Below are positions 20,935 to 33,099 of a stretch of 64,000 nt of DNA, piece by piece. Numbering within the stretch: position 1 is the stretch's first letter; each line of letters opens with the position of its first letter. The translations under genes and the position numbers were made by a program. A model generated the notes under the pieces. The model saw only the letters and a program-made list of their open reading frames with translations, was not told where the DNA came from and made no database searches. The DNA is from Mesorhabditis belari (Eukaryota; Nematoda; Chromadorea; Rhabditida; Rhabditidae), in assembly GCA_958450365.1 (NCBI GenBank), contig CAUEEP010000578.1, positions 62,001 to 126,000 on the forward strand. Reading direction: 5' to 3'.

Positions 20935-23265
20935 AATTTTGAGCCATGCTGAGCCATTTTGAACCATTTTGAGCCATTTTGAACCATTTTGAGCAATTCT
21001 GAGCCATTTTGGAGCCATTCTGAGCCATCATGAGCCATCCTGAGCCATTTTATGGCCTTCTTGAGCCATTCTGGCCCATCCTGAGCCCATTTTGAGCCAT
21101 TTTTAAGGCACTATTTTTGAGCCTAAACGAAAGCCGGCAATATTTTGATTTCGTTTGCCATTTAGTGTGCCAAAAGGAGTGCGTTTACACGTTAGACTGC
21201 CCTTGCACTGCGCAAAGAATCAAGACCACTAGAAGCTGTGCGTTTCGATGAAAGTACTGTTTAGCTCAAAGTACACAGCTTTCCGTAAACGAAGCCAATC
21301 TGACGCACTCGACGAATCCGATTCGATTCGAGAGAGATTCAAGAGAGAGAGAGAGATTCGAGAGAAAATCGAGCGCTTCAATCCACTAGAAAGGCTGCGT
21401 TTACAGATTTAAACGCAAAAAGCACAAGAAGCTTAGAATAAATCTACTTTTTAAAGACTTTGAGCCATTTTGAGGCCATTTTGAAGGCATTTCGACGCAT
21501 TTCAATGCATTTTAAGCCATTTTAAGCCATTTTAGGCCATTTTAAGCCATTTTAAGTCATTTTGAGAGAAATTCACTAGAATTCTTGTCACAAAATTGCC
21601 TTAAAATGCTCTCAAAAAGATAGAATCGTAAAAGAAGTCGAATTTTCTTCAAAATTTTTCTTCAAAAGAAATCGAATTTTCTTCAAATATCTTCAAAATT
21701 CTTCAAAAATGGCCTCAAAATGGCTCAGAATGGCTCAAGATGGCTCAGGATGGCTCAGAATGGCTCAAGATGGCTCAGGATGGCTCAGGATGGCTCACAA
21801 TGGCTCAAAATGGCTCAAAATGACTGAAAGGGGTTAAAAAGCGTTGAAATGCCTCAAAAATGGCCCAAAAATGGCTCAAAATGGCCCAAAAATGGCTCAA
21901 AATGGCCTCAAAGTGGCTCAAAATCTCTCGAATTTCTCCCGAATCGAATCGCTTTCGCGAGTGCGTCAGATTGGTTTTCGTTTACGGAAAGCTGTGTACT
22001 TCGTTTACGTACTTTCGTTTACGGAAAGCTGTGTACTTTCAGCTACAAGCCAATCCGCCTTTGGAAACTCTTTTATTTTGATTCTCAAAACGAAAATTTC
22101 CTTCATTTTTCATGTAATATAGGCTGACATGATAATTCTCGAGAATTTCCGTTTCCAATTTTTTCCAATTTCCTTTCAATCTAAGCTAAAGCAGTCGATT
22201 TTCAGTAGAAAAATCTCAAAAATCCTCATTTCTTCTGCTTTTTTTGATCAACTAAAGTTCCTGGTTAAGAAATAATCCTTAAAATTTGTAAAACAAAAAA
22301 GAACTCGATGATTCATTGAATATTTGAGAAGTTTTATAGAAAACCATCGTAGTGAGTCGAATTTTCAGCCATTTTCAGCCCATTTTAAGCCATTCTGAAC
22401 CATTCTGAGCAATTCTGAGCCATTTTGGGCCATTTTGCGCCAATTTTTAAGGCATTTCAACGCATTTTAAGTCCATTTTGAGCCATTCTGAGCAATTCTG
22501 AGCCATTTTGAGGCCATTTTAAGCCATTTTGGGCCAGTTTTTAAGGCTGTTCAACGCATTTTAAGTCCATTCTGGGTCATCCTGAGCCATTTTGGGACCA
22601 TTTTGGGCCATTTTGAGCCATCCTGAGCCATTTTGGGGCCATTTTGGGGTCATTTTGAGCCATTTTGAGCCATCCTGAGCCATTTTATGGCCATTTTGAG
22701 CCATTTTGAGCCATCCTGAGCCATTTTATGGCCATTTTGAGCCATTTTGAGCCATCCTGAGCCATTTTATGGCCATTTTGAGCCATTCTGAGCCATTTTG
22801 GGGCCATTTTTACGGCATTTCAACGCATCCCAAGCCCATTTGAGCCATTTTTAGGCCATTTTGTGGCCATTTTGAGCCATTCTGAGCCATTATGAGCCAT
22901 CCTGAGCCATTTTATGGCCATTTTGAGCCATTCTGGCCCATCCTGAGCCATTCTGAGCCATTCTGAGCCATCCTGAGCCATTTTGTGGCCATTTTGTGGC
23001 CATTTTGAGCCATTCTGAGCCATTTTATGGCCATTTTGAGCCATTCTGGCCCATCCTGAGCCATTTTGGGGCCATTTTTACGGCATTTCAACGAATCCCA
23101 AGCCCATTTGAGCAATTTTTAGGCCATTTTGACGCCATTTTTGAGCCATTTCGAAGGCATTTCAACGCATTTCAATGCATTTGAAGCCATTTTAGGCCAT
23201 TTTTAGGCCATTTTTAGACTAGTTTTGGGCCATTTTAAGCCATTTTAAGCCATTTTTATTCAAAT
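20935..23265. repeat. GAGCCATTTT satellite in opposing orientations
   Basis: Ten to eleven-bp units of GAGCCATTTT/GAGCCATCCT run forward at 20935-21110, 21455-21560 and 22365-23260, and inverted (AATGGCTCAA) at 21705-21925. Unique spacers lie between. The (MAQNGSKWP)n-like frames are artefacts of the 11-bp unit. Confidence 0.93.
21117..22060. repeat. Inverted dispersed repeat pair
   Basis: A segment containing ACACAGCTTTCCGTAAACGA (about 21278) recurs inverted as TCGTTTACGGAAAGCTGTGT (about 21975 and again about 22015). Both have nearby GTGCGTCAGATTGG or its complement. The intervening DNA holds GAGCCATTTT arrays. Confidence 0.75.
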
Positions 23266-23504
23266 TTTCTTCCAAATTTTCTTTTCCACCCAACCAAAGT
23301 ACAGTACTCGACCCTGGTCTACGAATCTTTGCGTTTACTTTACTGAAAATAAGCCTAAATTTGGCCAGTTTCGAGAAATGAATAGAGCTAAAGCTAGAGA
23401 ATAAAGCTATCGCAAACTTTGGATAGATGGAAAGTATGGAAAGTACTTGTTTCGAAGCCATTTTAAGCCTTTTTCTTTTTCTATCGTAATCTTATCTTTT
23501 TATA

Positions 23505-24070
23505 TCGAATCTATTCAAATTTTTTTTATTTTTGCGACCCTCATCATCAAGCTCTCTGAGTTTTCCGCAAAAAATTGTTATTTTTCGCGAACTTTGGGAG
23601 AGTCAATGATCAATGGGAATTCTGGCCTAATCCTGGCCTAATACTGGCCTAATCTTGGCCAGGATTAGGCCAGGGCCAACCCTCGGCAAGCCCTGGACAA
23701 ATCCTTGGTTTGACTCTAACAGTCTTGTCTAGCCTTGATTTGATCCTGGACTTTGGCCCTGGGCTTTGGCTCTGGGCTTTGGCCCTGGACTTTGGCCCTG
23801 GGCTTTGGCCCTGGGCTTTGGCTCTGGACTTTGGCTCTGGACTTTGACCCTAGATCTCGTCTTATTCTGGTTAAAACCTGTCTTGTCTTGGTGGTAACTT
23901 TGACATACTTTAGTTGAAACCCTGGCTAACCCTGGCTAACTCTGAGCTGACTCTAGCTAACCCTAGCTAATCCTTGCTAACCCTAGCAAATCTTCGCTAA
24001 CTCTCAGCTGACTCTAGCTAACCCTAGCTAATCCTAGCTAATCCTAGCTAACCCTAGCTAACCCTGGCTT
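23505..24070. repeat. Duplicated block, copy 1
   Basis: Shares CCCTCATCATCAAGCTCTC, TTCGCGAACTTTGGGAG and TCAATGATCAATGG with 25845-26480. Both continue into successive runs of GGCCTAATCCT, CTTTGGCCCTGG and CTAGCTAACCCT repeats in the same order. Non-coding. Confidence 0.85.
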
Positions 24071-24194
24071 GGATTGGATAAAATAGAAAAGAGATTGGAG
24101 AAAATAAAGACAAGATTACGGTAGAAATAGCACGTTTTTATTCATATTTTCTTTATAAAATCATCAAAATTCACTAGATAATCAGAAAATTTTC

Positions 24195-24475
24195 TCAAAT
24201 TTTCTTTAAAACTTTGTAAAAAATGATGGAGTTGGAGGAGATTTTGGAGGAGGAAAAGAAAGGAAAGAGGAACTCAATTGGCTGGTGAAACGAGGTTTTC
24301 CTCCTTTCTTTTTGCTTCTGTTTTGCCAAATATGGCCTTTTCAAATCCCCGAAATGACTTCTTTCTTTAGGAAAGTGCATGGAAAGAGCTGAGATTGGGA
24401 AAAGAATTCTTTTTTCTTCTTCTTCTTCTTCTTCTTCTTTTTGAAGAAATCCAAACATTCCAACTGTCATTCACC
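24195..24475. other. Low-complexity open frame, not called as a gene
   Basis: A 91-codon minus frame contains Glu repeats from a TTC run. No recognisable domain, splice signals or neighbours support it. Confidence 0.3.
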
Positions 24476-24577
24476 TAAAGAAAACCCTAGATAATCAACA
24501 ATTTTATTTAGATCATTGGGTTTAAAAGAGTTTAAAACTTGATACAGATTGTTTTTCTAAACAAAAACCTTTCGCTG

Positions 24578-24697
24578 AGCTGCTTTGGAACACGGTATTC
24601 CGTCAGTTCTACCGATCTACGATCGAAGTTAAGCAATGTTGGGCTCTCGAATCCAGCAGATGAGGGATATCTTCCCTGAACCCAGTGCTGTAGTGCC
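24578..24697 (+). rRNA. 5S rRNA-like sequence, probably a pseudogene
   Basis: About 120 bp aligns by eye with 5S rRNA over CCGATC..CGAAGTTAAGCAA, TGTTGGGCTC, GATGAGGGATATC (the internal C-box position) and a 3' GTGCTGTAGTGC. The Pol III internal A-box region GAAGTTAAGCAATGTTGGGC is intact. The terminal helix (GCTGC.. with GTAGTGC) pairs poorly and the mid-region differs, so a diverged, dead or 5S-derived copy is more likely than a working gene. Confidence 0.6.
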
Positions 24698-25044
24698 CCA
24701 CCCATATGGTGAACTGGTTCTCAAGCTCGGTTTGGCTTTAAGAGAGTTTAAAACTGGTTATCCTAGGCCCCCTACCCTCGGGATTGGGATAACCAGGGAT
24801 CCAAATGGATAGTCTTGTCTGTGATCCAACTTGTCTAAGGCGAAAGCTCATCTAAAGCTTATCTAAAGTAACCTTCTCCTCCTACATCGTCTCCTACATC
24901 GTCCCATTCTCACAAACAATAGAACATTGCCTAGATCTTAATGTGTAAATTGGGATTAATGTGTGATTATGTGTGTGCAAAATAAACCAACGATAACCCC
25001 AGTATACATTAATATTGTGCAAAGATATTGTTTAAAGCTTTAGA

Positions 25045-25240
25045 TCTAGGCTTCAGCTTGAGATCTAGCTTGAGATCTAGCTTCAGATCTAGTTTCAGAT
25101 CTAGTTTCAGATCTAGCTTCAGATCTAGTTTCAGATCTAGTTTCAGATCTAGTTTCAGATCTAGTTTCAGATCTAGTTTCAGATCTAGCTTCAGATCTAT
25201 CTTCAGATCTATCTTCAGATCTAGATCTAGACTTAATCCT
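25045..25240. repeat. 12-bp repeat AGATCTAGTTTC
   Basis: About 16 units, each with the palindrome AGATCT. The period gives artefactual (FRSS)n and (RSET)n frames. Confidence 0.95.
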
Positions 25241-25454
25241 AATGTTTTCCGTAGTCATAAAGTTTCCGACTCGTCTGGTTTGCTGCTTTTCGCTTATTCA
25301 GTTAATTCAGTATTATTCAGCTTATTCAGTCTCGACTATAACTCTTTAAAATGTACCTATTTAAAGTAACAATTTGAAGTAAACATTTCAACAAATGATT
25401 CAAAGCCTCTCTTAATATGGAAATGAGAATATTATATTATCTTTGATTCATTTA

Positions 25455-25592
25455 AAGTTAGCTAATTGTCTAGCTGATTGTCTAGCTGATTGTCTAGCTG
25501 ATTGTCTAGCTAATTGTCTAGCTGATTGTCTAGCTGATTGTCTAGCTGATTGTCTAGCTGATTGTCTAGCTGATTGTCTAGCTGATTTTTCC
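25455..25592. repeat. 12-bp repeat TAGCTGATTGTC
   Basis: About 11 nearly perfect units, giving an artefactual (LADC)n frame. Confidence 0.95.
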
Positions 25593-25844
25593 TTCGATAA
25601 CACTTTTAGAATTGTTTTTTTGAAAGAAATTACTGAAATTTATCATTTAACCATTGAATGATCTCATTTCGTAAAAGCTAAAACACAAACTTCAAGAATT
25701 TTTCTTTTTTTCGCTTTTCTTTAAACTTTGACCAAAATTAAGAGAAAATTGAGGAAAATTGAGGAAAATTAAGCGTTTTTTCATTTTTCATTCTTTCCAA
25801 ATTCCTCAATTTACCTCATTATCATTTTCTTTTTTCATTTTTTT

Positions 25845-26480
25845 GCCACCCTCATCATCAAGCTCTCCCAGTTTTTGTTGGGCAAAAAATTGTTATTCTT
25901 CGCGAACTTTGGGAGCGTCAATGATCAATGGCAATTCTGGCCTAACCTTGGCCTAATCCCGGCCTAATCCTGCCTAGAACTGGGCCAACCTGGGCCAAAC
26001 CCTCGGCAAGCCTTGGGCAAATCCTTGGATTGACTCTAACAGTCTTGTCTAGCCTTGATTTGGCCCTGGGCTTTGACCCTGGACTTTGGCTTGGACTTTG
26101 ACCCTGTGCTTTGATCCTGGGCTTTGGCTCTGGGCTTTGACCCTGGACTTTGGCTTGGACTTTGACCCTAGATCTCGTCTTATTCTGGTTAAACCCTATC
26201 TTGTCTTGGTGGTAACTTTGACATACTTTATTTGAAGCCATGGCTAACCTTGAACTAACCCTTGCTAACTCTGAGCTGGCTCTAGCTAACCCTCGCTAAG
26301 CCTGGACTAACCCTAGCTAACTCTAGCAAACCCTAGCTAACCCTAGCTAACTCTGAGCTGACCCTAAATAACTTGGCTAATCCTGGACTAACCCTAGCTA
26401 ATCCTGGCTAACCCTGGCTAACTTTGAGCTGACCCTAGCTAACTCTAGCTAACCCTGGCTAACCCTAAACCTTTGCTGGC
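25845..26480. repeat. Duplicated block, copy 2
   Basis: Paralogous to 23505-24070 with the same order of internal repeat runs but different copy numbers, so the tandem runs have evolved independently after duplication. Confidence 0.85.
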
Positions 26481-26594
26481 CCTTTTTAGTCAACCTTGAC
26501 TTAGCTTTAGTCAGACTTGCTTTTCGTCTTTAGTCATACCGTAGTGAAACAAGTATCGGCTCCTAGTCTAACCCTGACCAACCTATTCAAACCT

Positions 26595-26755
26595 TGGCTC
26601 AACCTAGATCGACCTTAGCCAGATCGACCTTAGCCAGATCGATCTTGGCTGGATCGACCTTGGCCAGATCGACCTTGGCCAGATCGACCTTGGCTAGATC
26701 GACCTTAACCAGATCTACCTTAGCCAGATCGATCTTGATCTTGGCTAGTCAGGGC
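26595..26755. repeat. 15-bp repeat CCAGATCGACCTTGG
   Basis: About nine degenerate units. Confidence 0.85.
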
Positions 26756-27399
26756 TCACTTTAAGCTTAACTTTAGCTTCAGTATCACTATCTTGTTCTC
26801 TTTCCCATCATTTACTCAAATTTCCCTTACATTCACTCATTTAAAGTAGATTTCCCTGAAAAAAGATCGACATTTGACTCCTCAGCCTTAAGCTCAAAAA
26901 GTTTTCTGTCGTGTCTAATGACTTTTCTGTGCAAATGAGAAGTGTCAGGTGGAGAGATGGACAGCGTCACTCTTTTTTTGAGAGCATCTCTTTATCTTTC
27001 GGCTCTCAGGGTAAAGATGAACTCAATCCTTAGCTAAAACCAAATCTTCTGCTCAGAAAACTCAATGAACCAGCAAAGTATCCTTGAGTAGATCTCATTC
27101 TCTTTGAATAGACGAAACTTTTGAGCATTTCTCTCAGATTTCTCTCAGATTTCCTCAATTCTCCTAATCAAAACTCTAAAGAAGTGTCCTAATTACCGAA
27201 AGTTGCTTTCTTTTTCCTTTTTTTCTCATCTCCAATAACTTCCGGAAAGTTTTACTTTAAAATATTTCTTTTTCAATGAAAATTTTCTTTAAAATGAATC
27301 ACTTTTCATTCTTTTTCTTGAAAAATTTTGATTCTTTTTAATTTCGAATAAAAAGTTGAGAATTTGTGTTTTTGTGTTTTTTTTTTGATTATAATTTAC

Positions 27400-27680
27400 A
27401 AGTTCTTTCTTTCTTTCTTTCTTTGCTTCTTTCTCTCTTTCTTCCCTTCTTTCTTTCTGTCTTTCTTTCCTTCTTTCTTTGCTTCTTTGCTTCTTTCTTT
27501 CTTTGGTTCTTTTTTTGCTTCTTTCTTTGCTTCTGTGACTCTTTCCTTCTTTCTTTCCTTCTTTCCTTCTTTCATCCTTTCCTCCTTTCTTTCCTTCTTT
27601 CCTTCTTTCTGTCTTTCTTTCCTTCTTTCTTTCTTTCTTTCTTTCTCTCTTTCTCTCTTTCTTTTCTTCTTTCTTAAACT
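27400..27680. repeat. CTTT/CCTTCTTT microsatellite
   Basis: Pyrimidine-only tract with TTTGCTTC interruptions, related to 32650-32905. Confidence 0.95.
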
Positions 27681-28073
27681 TTCTTGGTTTACAACAGATC
27701 TTCTAAGCTGATTCTTTAGAATTAAATCTTAAATCTGATAAAAATTCGATATCCTAACTATGTAATTACAAGTTTTAAGCCAAAAATGATCTTAATAAGC
27801 AACATTTTTGCTTAAAGCTCAAAATTTCCCCTTTAATAACCGTTTTCCAAAGTGCTTTACAAGAAAATGATCGAGACTGAAGTTCAGGAAAAGCTTGAAG
27901 TGCCAAAAACCAATCGAATATCGGGATTCGAAAATTTGAAATCAAAATAACGATTCAATTTTTGCTCAAATTAAAATCCTAGAGAGAAAAATGCATTTAA
28001 AGTTACGAACATTCACCTACGCCAAAATCGCCCCCCTAGCTAATAAGGGTGCGTCACAAGCGATCGAACAAAC

Positions 28074-28158
28074 GGCAGTGGTGGTCTAGAGGATAGTGTG
28101 CCGGATTACAAAACCGACTAGCTGCCTTTTCGGTGGGTTCGAGTCCCTTGACTCGCAA
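28074..28158 (+). pseudogene. tRNA-like sequence
   Basis: A-box-like TGGTCTAGAGG and B-box GGGTTCGAGTCCC at tRNA spacing, with a loop-like TTACAAA between. The acceptor arms do not pair and the anticodon stem is about 3 bp. A Pol III-derived relic rather than a functional tRNA. Confidence 0.5.
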
Positions 28159-28169
28159 GAAAATTTTGA

Positions 28170-29300
28170 ATCTTTTTAATTTCGATAGACAAGTTTAGAA
28201 TTTCACGAAAGAAAAGTGTTTTTTGAAAACCAATCAAAGTTCAAGAGAAAAGGTAATTGCTTTCCAAGGTTCAAAACTGACATTTGCATTTAAAAACAGT
28301 AGATTTGATCATAGATTTGTGTATTTTGTGCTCCCTGGCACTAGAATTCTTTTTTAAAAGAAAACAGCTCTAAAGAAAAGTCTTTGGGTAAAGAAGGAGA
28401 TCTAAAAGAGTACTTTTTCAAAGTACAAAGTACTTTTTTATCTTTCTACCGTAATCTTGTCTTTATTTTATTAAATCTATCTATTTTTGTTTCTTTTGAT
28501 GTTCTTTTTTATTCTTTTTTATTCTTTTTTCTCTTTCTCTTTCGTAATTCTGAATTTTCTTCATCTAATTGAGCAAAAGAGCTTCAAATTCTCAAATTCC
28601 CATAACCTTTCAAAGCTAAATGTTCAAGCAAACGAATAAGAATAGAAATTGCCTCTCGAAAGAGATCAAAGCTTTTCACTCTTCGGAAATAAGCTGTAAT
28701 TTGATCTGCAATGAATAAGTAACCAAAAGCCACGTCATATCAATGTCAAAAGGGAAAAGTGAGGAATTTGGATGCATGGAATTGGTGATGAAGTGTAAAA
28801 TGAGGACAGTTAAACAATTTTTTGCTTAACAGAGTGCTTTGTGTTCGAGGCTTCAGTCTTTCGAGGCTTCAGCTTTTCGTTTTCCATTTATTTATCATAA
28901 ACTCGTTTTTCTAAGGCAAAGACAATGCTAAAAGCTTTCGTTTTCTCAAAAAAATGACCAATTTAGACAAATTAGCGTAAGATTTACCTTAGATTTTGTC
29001 TTTTTTTATGGAGATTTTGTTCTTATTTTGTTCTTATTCAATAAGTGATCGATTTTTGAATGAAATTTTGAATCGTATTGTTTCAAAAGTAAAGTAAAGT
29101 TCAAATCGTATTGTTTCAAAAGTAGAATCTTTAAAAATCATTAAATAGAAGAATTTAGAGTAAAATTTTGATTAAAAAATCGAAAGAAATCATTTAACTT
29201 GACTGTAACTTGATCATAACTTGAAAAATAAGTAAAATTTTAAGATTTCTTTTGGATCTTTAGGATCTTTAGGATCTTTAGAATCTTTAGAATCTTTAGA
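28170..29300. other. Intergenic, no gene seen
   Basis: AT-rich sequence with short GGATCTTTA and TTTTATTC runs only. Confidence 0.55.
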
Positions 29301-29307
29301 ATCTTTC

Positions 29308-29824
29308 CACCTATTCCAGAAAGCTACCGTAATCGAAACTGCCAGTTTCTATCCGAATAACTCAATTTCAATGCCGTTGAGCCTCGTGCATTCCAGCTTG
29401 AATTAACCAAATGAAAACTGGCTGATTTCTTTGTGGCGTTTACTAAAACGCACCTATTCCAGAAAACTACCGTAATCGAAACTGCCAGTTTCTATCCGAA
29501 TAACTCAATTTCAATGCCGTTGAGCCTCGTGCATTCCAGCTTGAATTAACCAAATGAAAACTGGATGATTTCTTTGTGGCGTTTACTAAAACGCACCTAT
29601 TCCAGAAAACTACCGTAATCGAAACTGCCAGTTTCTATCCGAACAACTCAATATTTTGCCATTAAGCCTTGTGCATTCCAGCTTGAATTAACCAAATGAA
29701 AACTGGCTGATTTCTTTGTGGCGTTTACTAAAACGCACCTATTCCAGAAAACTACCGTAATCGAAACTGCCAGTTTCTATCCGAACAACTCAATTTCAAT
29801 GCCGTTGAGCCTCGTGCATTCCAG
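29308..29824. repeat. 143-bp tandem repeat, about 3.6 copies
   Basis: Units start with CACCTATTCCAGAAA at 29308, 29451, 29594 and 29736 and contain CTACCGTAATCGAAACTGCC and GTGGCGTTTACTAAAACG. Copies are over 95% alike by eye, so the amplification is recent. Confidence 0.93.
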
Positions 29825-30490
29825 ATATTTTTGCTGAAAACCTAGCTTCTTTCTTTCTTTATCAAATGGGTATTTGATCCGGATATTGCTTTTTTCTTTC
29901 CTTTTTTTTCCTTTTTCTTTTGAATAGCTAATATTCTTGAAATGGCTTTTTTCCAACATTTATAACCATATTATATGAGCTCAATTTTCTCAATTCTTAT
30001 CGAAATATCGGAAATAACATCATAAAGAACAACATAAAACTTCTAGAAGACTAATAAAACTTATTTATCTTATCAAAGAACAATAGAATTGCTGGGCTGC
30101 AATAGCTTAGCGAATTTTTGTCTTTACATTACTTTTATCGAACTTTTAACCTTATCTAACTAAATTTTCAATCATTTTTCATAAATTCTTTCGCTTTTCT
30201 TAACTTTTTTCATTGATTTTTCTTCTTTTTAACTTTATTTCTTTCAACTTTATTTATTTTTTACATTAAAGTTTCAATTATTAATTTTAAAATCCCTTTT
30301 GAACTTAAAACTTTCTTTAAACCTTTATTTTCTTTTATTTTAAATGAATTTCATTTCTAAAATACTAGATTGATAGAATTCTAGAATATTTTCAGCTTTA
30401 GAATTTACTTTTTATCTTTATCCTTGTTTTAATTGATCTAACCTTCGACAAATCAATTCTCAAAAGGTTTTAAACAATCCTGAACAAATC
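29825..30490. other. Intergenic, no feature seen
   Basis: T-rich sequence with no recognisable gene or repeat structure. Confidence 0.55.
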
Positions 30491-30496
30491 AAACTA

Positions 30497-32246
30497 CAGT
30501 CAAACCTCGATTTAACGATTCTTAAGGAATGGGGGATCCTCAAGGAATCGAGGTTCTCCAGGAATCCCGGTTCTCAAGGAATCCAGGTTCTCCAGGAATC
30601 GGGGATCCCCAAGGAATCCAGCTTCTCCAGGAATCGGGAATCCTCAAGTAATCAGGAATCCTCAAGGAATCGGGGATCCTCAAGGAATCCAGGTTCTCAA
30701 GGAATCCAGGATCTCCAGGAATCGGGGATCTCCAGGAATCGGGAATCCTCAAGGAATCAGGAATCCTCAAGGAATCGGGGATCCTCAAGGAATCCAGGTT
30801 CTCAAGGAATCCAGGATCTCCAGGAATCGGGGATCCTCAAGGAATCCAGGTTCTCAAGGAATCCAGGATCTCCAGGAATCGGGGATCTCCAGGAATCGGG
30901 AATCCTCAAGGAATCAGGAATCCTCAAGGAATCGGGGATCCTCAAGGAATCCAGGTTCTCCAGGAATCCAGGTTCTCAAGGAATCCAGGTTCTCCAGGAA
31001 TCCGGGTTCTCAACGAATCCAGGATCTCCAGGAATCGGGGATCCTCAAGGAATCCAGGTTCTCCAGGAATCCGGGTTCTCAACGAATCCAGGATCTCCAG
31101 GAATCGGGGATCCTCAAGGAATCCAGGTTCTCAAGGAATCCAGGATCTCCAGGAATCGGGGATCCTCAAGGAATCCAGGTTCTCCAGGAATCCAGGTTCT
31201 CAAGGAATCCAGGTTCTCCAGGAATCCGGGTTCTCAACGAATCCAGGATCTCCAGGAATCGGGGATCCTCAAGGAATCCAGGTTCTCAAGGAATCCAGGA
31301 TCTCCAGGAATCGGGGATCCTCAAGGAATCCAGGTTCTCCAGGAATCCAGGTTCTCAAGGAATCCAGGTTCTCCAGGAATCCGGGTTCTCAACGAATCCA
31401 GGATCTCCAGGAATCGGGGATCCTCAAGGAATCCAGGTTCTCAAGGAATCCAGGATCTCCAGGAATCGGGGATCCTCAAGGAATCCAGGTTCTCCAGGAA
31501 TCCAGGTTCTCAAGGAATCCAGGTTCTCCAGGAATCCGGGTTCTCAACGAATCCAGGATCTCCAGGAATCGGGGATCCTCAAGGAATCCAGGTTCTCCAG
31601 GAATCCGGGTTCTCAACGAATCCAGGATCTCCAGGAATCGGGGATCCTCAAGGAATCCAGGTTCTCCAGGAATCCGGGTTCTCAACGAATCCAGGATCTC
31701 CAGGAATCGGGGATCCTCAAGGAATCCAGGTTCTCCAGGAATCCGGGTTCTCAACGAATCCAGGATCTCCAGGAATCGGGGATCCTCAAGGAATCCAGGT
31801 TCTCCAGGAATCCGGGTTCTCAACGAATCCAGGATCTCCAGGAATCGGGGATCCTCAAGGAATCCAGGTTCTCCAGGAATCCGGGTTCTCAACGAATCCA
31901 GGATCTCCAGGAATCGGGGATCCTCAAGGAATCCAGGTTCTCAAGGAATCCAGGATCTCCAGGAATCGGGGATCCTCAAGGAATCCAGGTTCTCAAGGAA
32001 TCCAGGATCTCCAGGAATCGGGGATCCTCAAGGAATCCAGGTTCTCCAGGAATCCGGGTTCTCAAGGAATCGAGATTCTCCATCGTTAAATCGTACGTTT
32101 TTATAAGATTTCTTTCAAGAGCTTTATGAGCTTTCAGGGGACTAAAAATTGAGATCGTTAAATCAAGAGTCGATAATTGTTAATCGCCAATCGTTAATCG
32201 CTAATCGTAAATCGCCAATCGTTAATCGTTAATCGAGGTTTAACTG
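30497..32246. mobile_element. Pogo-like non-autonomous element filled by a minisatellite
   Basis: The left end CAGTCAAACCTCGATTTAAC and the complement of the right end (CAGTTAAACCTCGATTAACG) are inverted repeats, flanked by TA on both sides as in Tc1/mariner/pogo insertions. The ends resemble pogo/Tigger-type termini. Nearly all of the 1.75 kb interior is the minisatellite listed next. The right end also carries TCGTTAAATC/GTTAATCG runs. Confidence 0.85.
30525..32085. repeat. Minisatellite AAGGAATCCAGGTTCTCC
   Basis: Eighteen-bp subunits built from GGAATC plus CAGGTTCTC or GGGGATCCTC variants, with higher-order units of about 72 bp most regular at 31480-31900. Many GGATCC and GATC sites. Minus-strand Pro/Arg/Leu frames are artefacts. 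Confidence 0.95.
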
Positions 32247-32649
32247 TATCAAGTTCAATTCTGAATTGAAAACTTTGCATTTGTTTGGTTAAAGACTGGC
32301 TTTTTTACGATTAGTTTTAAAAAGACAATAGTTTTCTCTAGAAAACACGTTTCTTTCGTTTCTTTCGTTTCTTTTTCGTTTCTCTTTCGCAAAAAAGCGA
32401 AATTCCTTGGATGAATTGGCTCAATTAGTCTCAGGCTATTGCTTTCAATTCAGGAAATAAAGGGGATAAGGGAAATGGAAAGGAAAACACACGTCGTCTA
32501 TTTATGACAGCTTTGTATAAGAGGGATATTTTTAGAATTCAAAATAGGATTTGAGGATTTCTTGCTTGAAAAAAGATTCAATAGACGTGAAATTTGAAAA
32601 ACGAAGAAATTTTGAGTGTTTTTGAAGAAATGATGACTCTTTTGAGCTC

Positions 32650-32905
32650 TTTGTTTTTTTTCTTTCTTTCTTTGCTTCTTTCCTTCTTTCTTTGCTTCTT
32701 TGCTTCTTTCTTTGCTTCTTTCCTTCTTTCTTTGCTTCTTTCCTTCTTTCTTTGCTTCTTTCCTTCTTTCTTTGCTTCTTTCCTTCTTTCTTTGCTTCTT
32801 TGCTTCTTTCTTTGCTTCTTTGCTTCTTTCTTTGCTTCTTTGCTTCTTTCCTTCTTTCTTTCCTTCGTTCTTTCCTTTCCCTTCTTTCCTTTCTTTCCTT
32901 TCTTG
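32650..32905. repeat. CTTTCTTTGCTTCTTT microsatellite
   Basis: About 16 pyrimidine-rich 16-bp units. It abuts a second copy of the pogo-like right end. Confidence 0.93.
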
Positions 32906-32919
32906 TTAAATCAAACGGG

Positions 32920-32998
32920 TTTATAAGTTAAATAGCTTCAAGAGAGAAAAAAACTGACATCGTTAAATCGAGAGTCGTTAAATTTAGGTTTGACTGTA
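32920..32998. mobile_element. Right end of a second pogo-like element
   Basis: GTTAAATCGAGAGTCGTTAA followed by TTTAGGTTTGACTGTA matches the right end at 32155-32246. No left end was found; the CTTT tract occupies the interior position. Confidence 0.65.
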
Positions 32999-33099
32999 AC
33001 TTTTCCTAATGTCGATAAGCAATTTCAAAAATAGATTTGTTTAAATCAATTTTTGCTTGGCTCCAAATTTTCGCAAAGCAAAGCCAAATTTTAAATCTG

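Noticed and set aside
27364..27711. Phe/Ser/Leu-rich frames that mimic membrane proteins
   Set aside because: Translation of CTTT microsatellite; same at 32594-32931.
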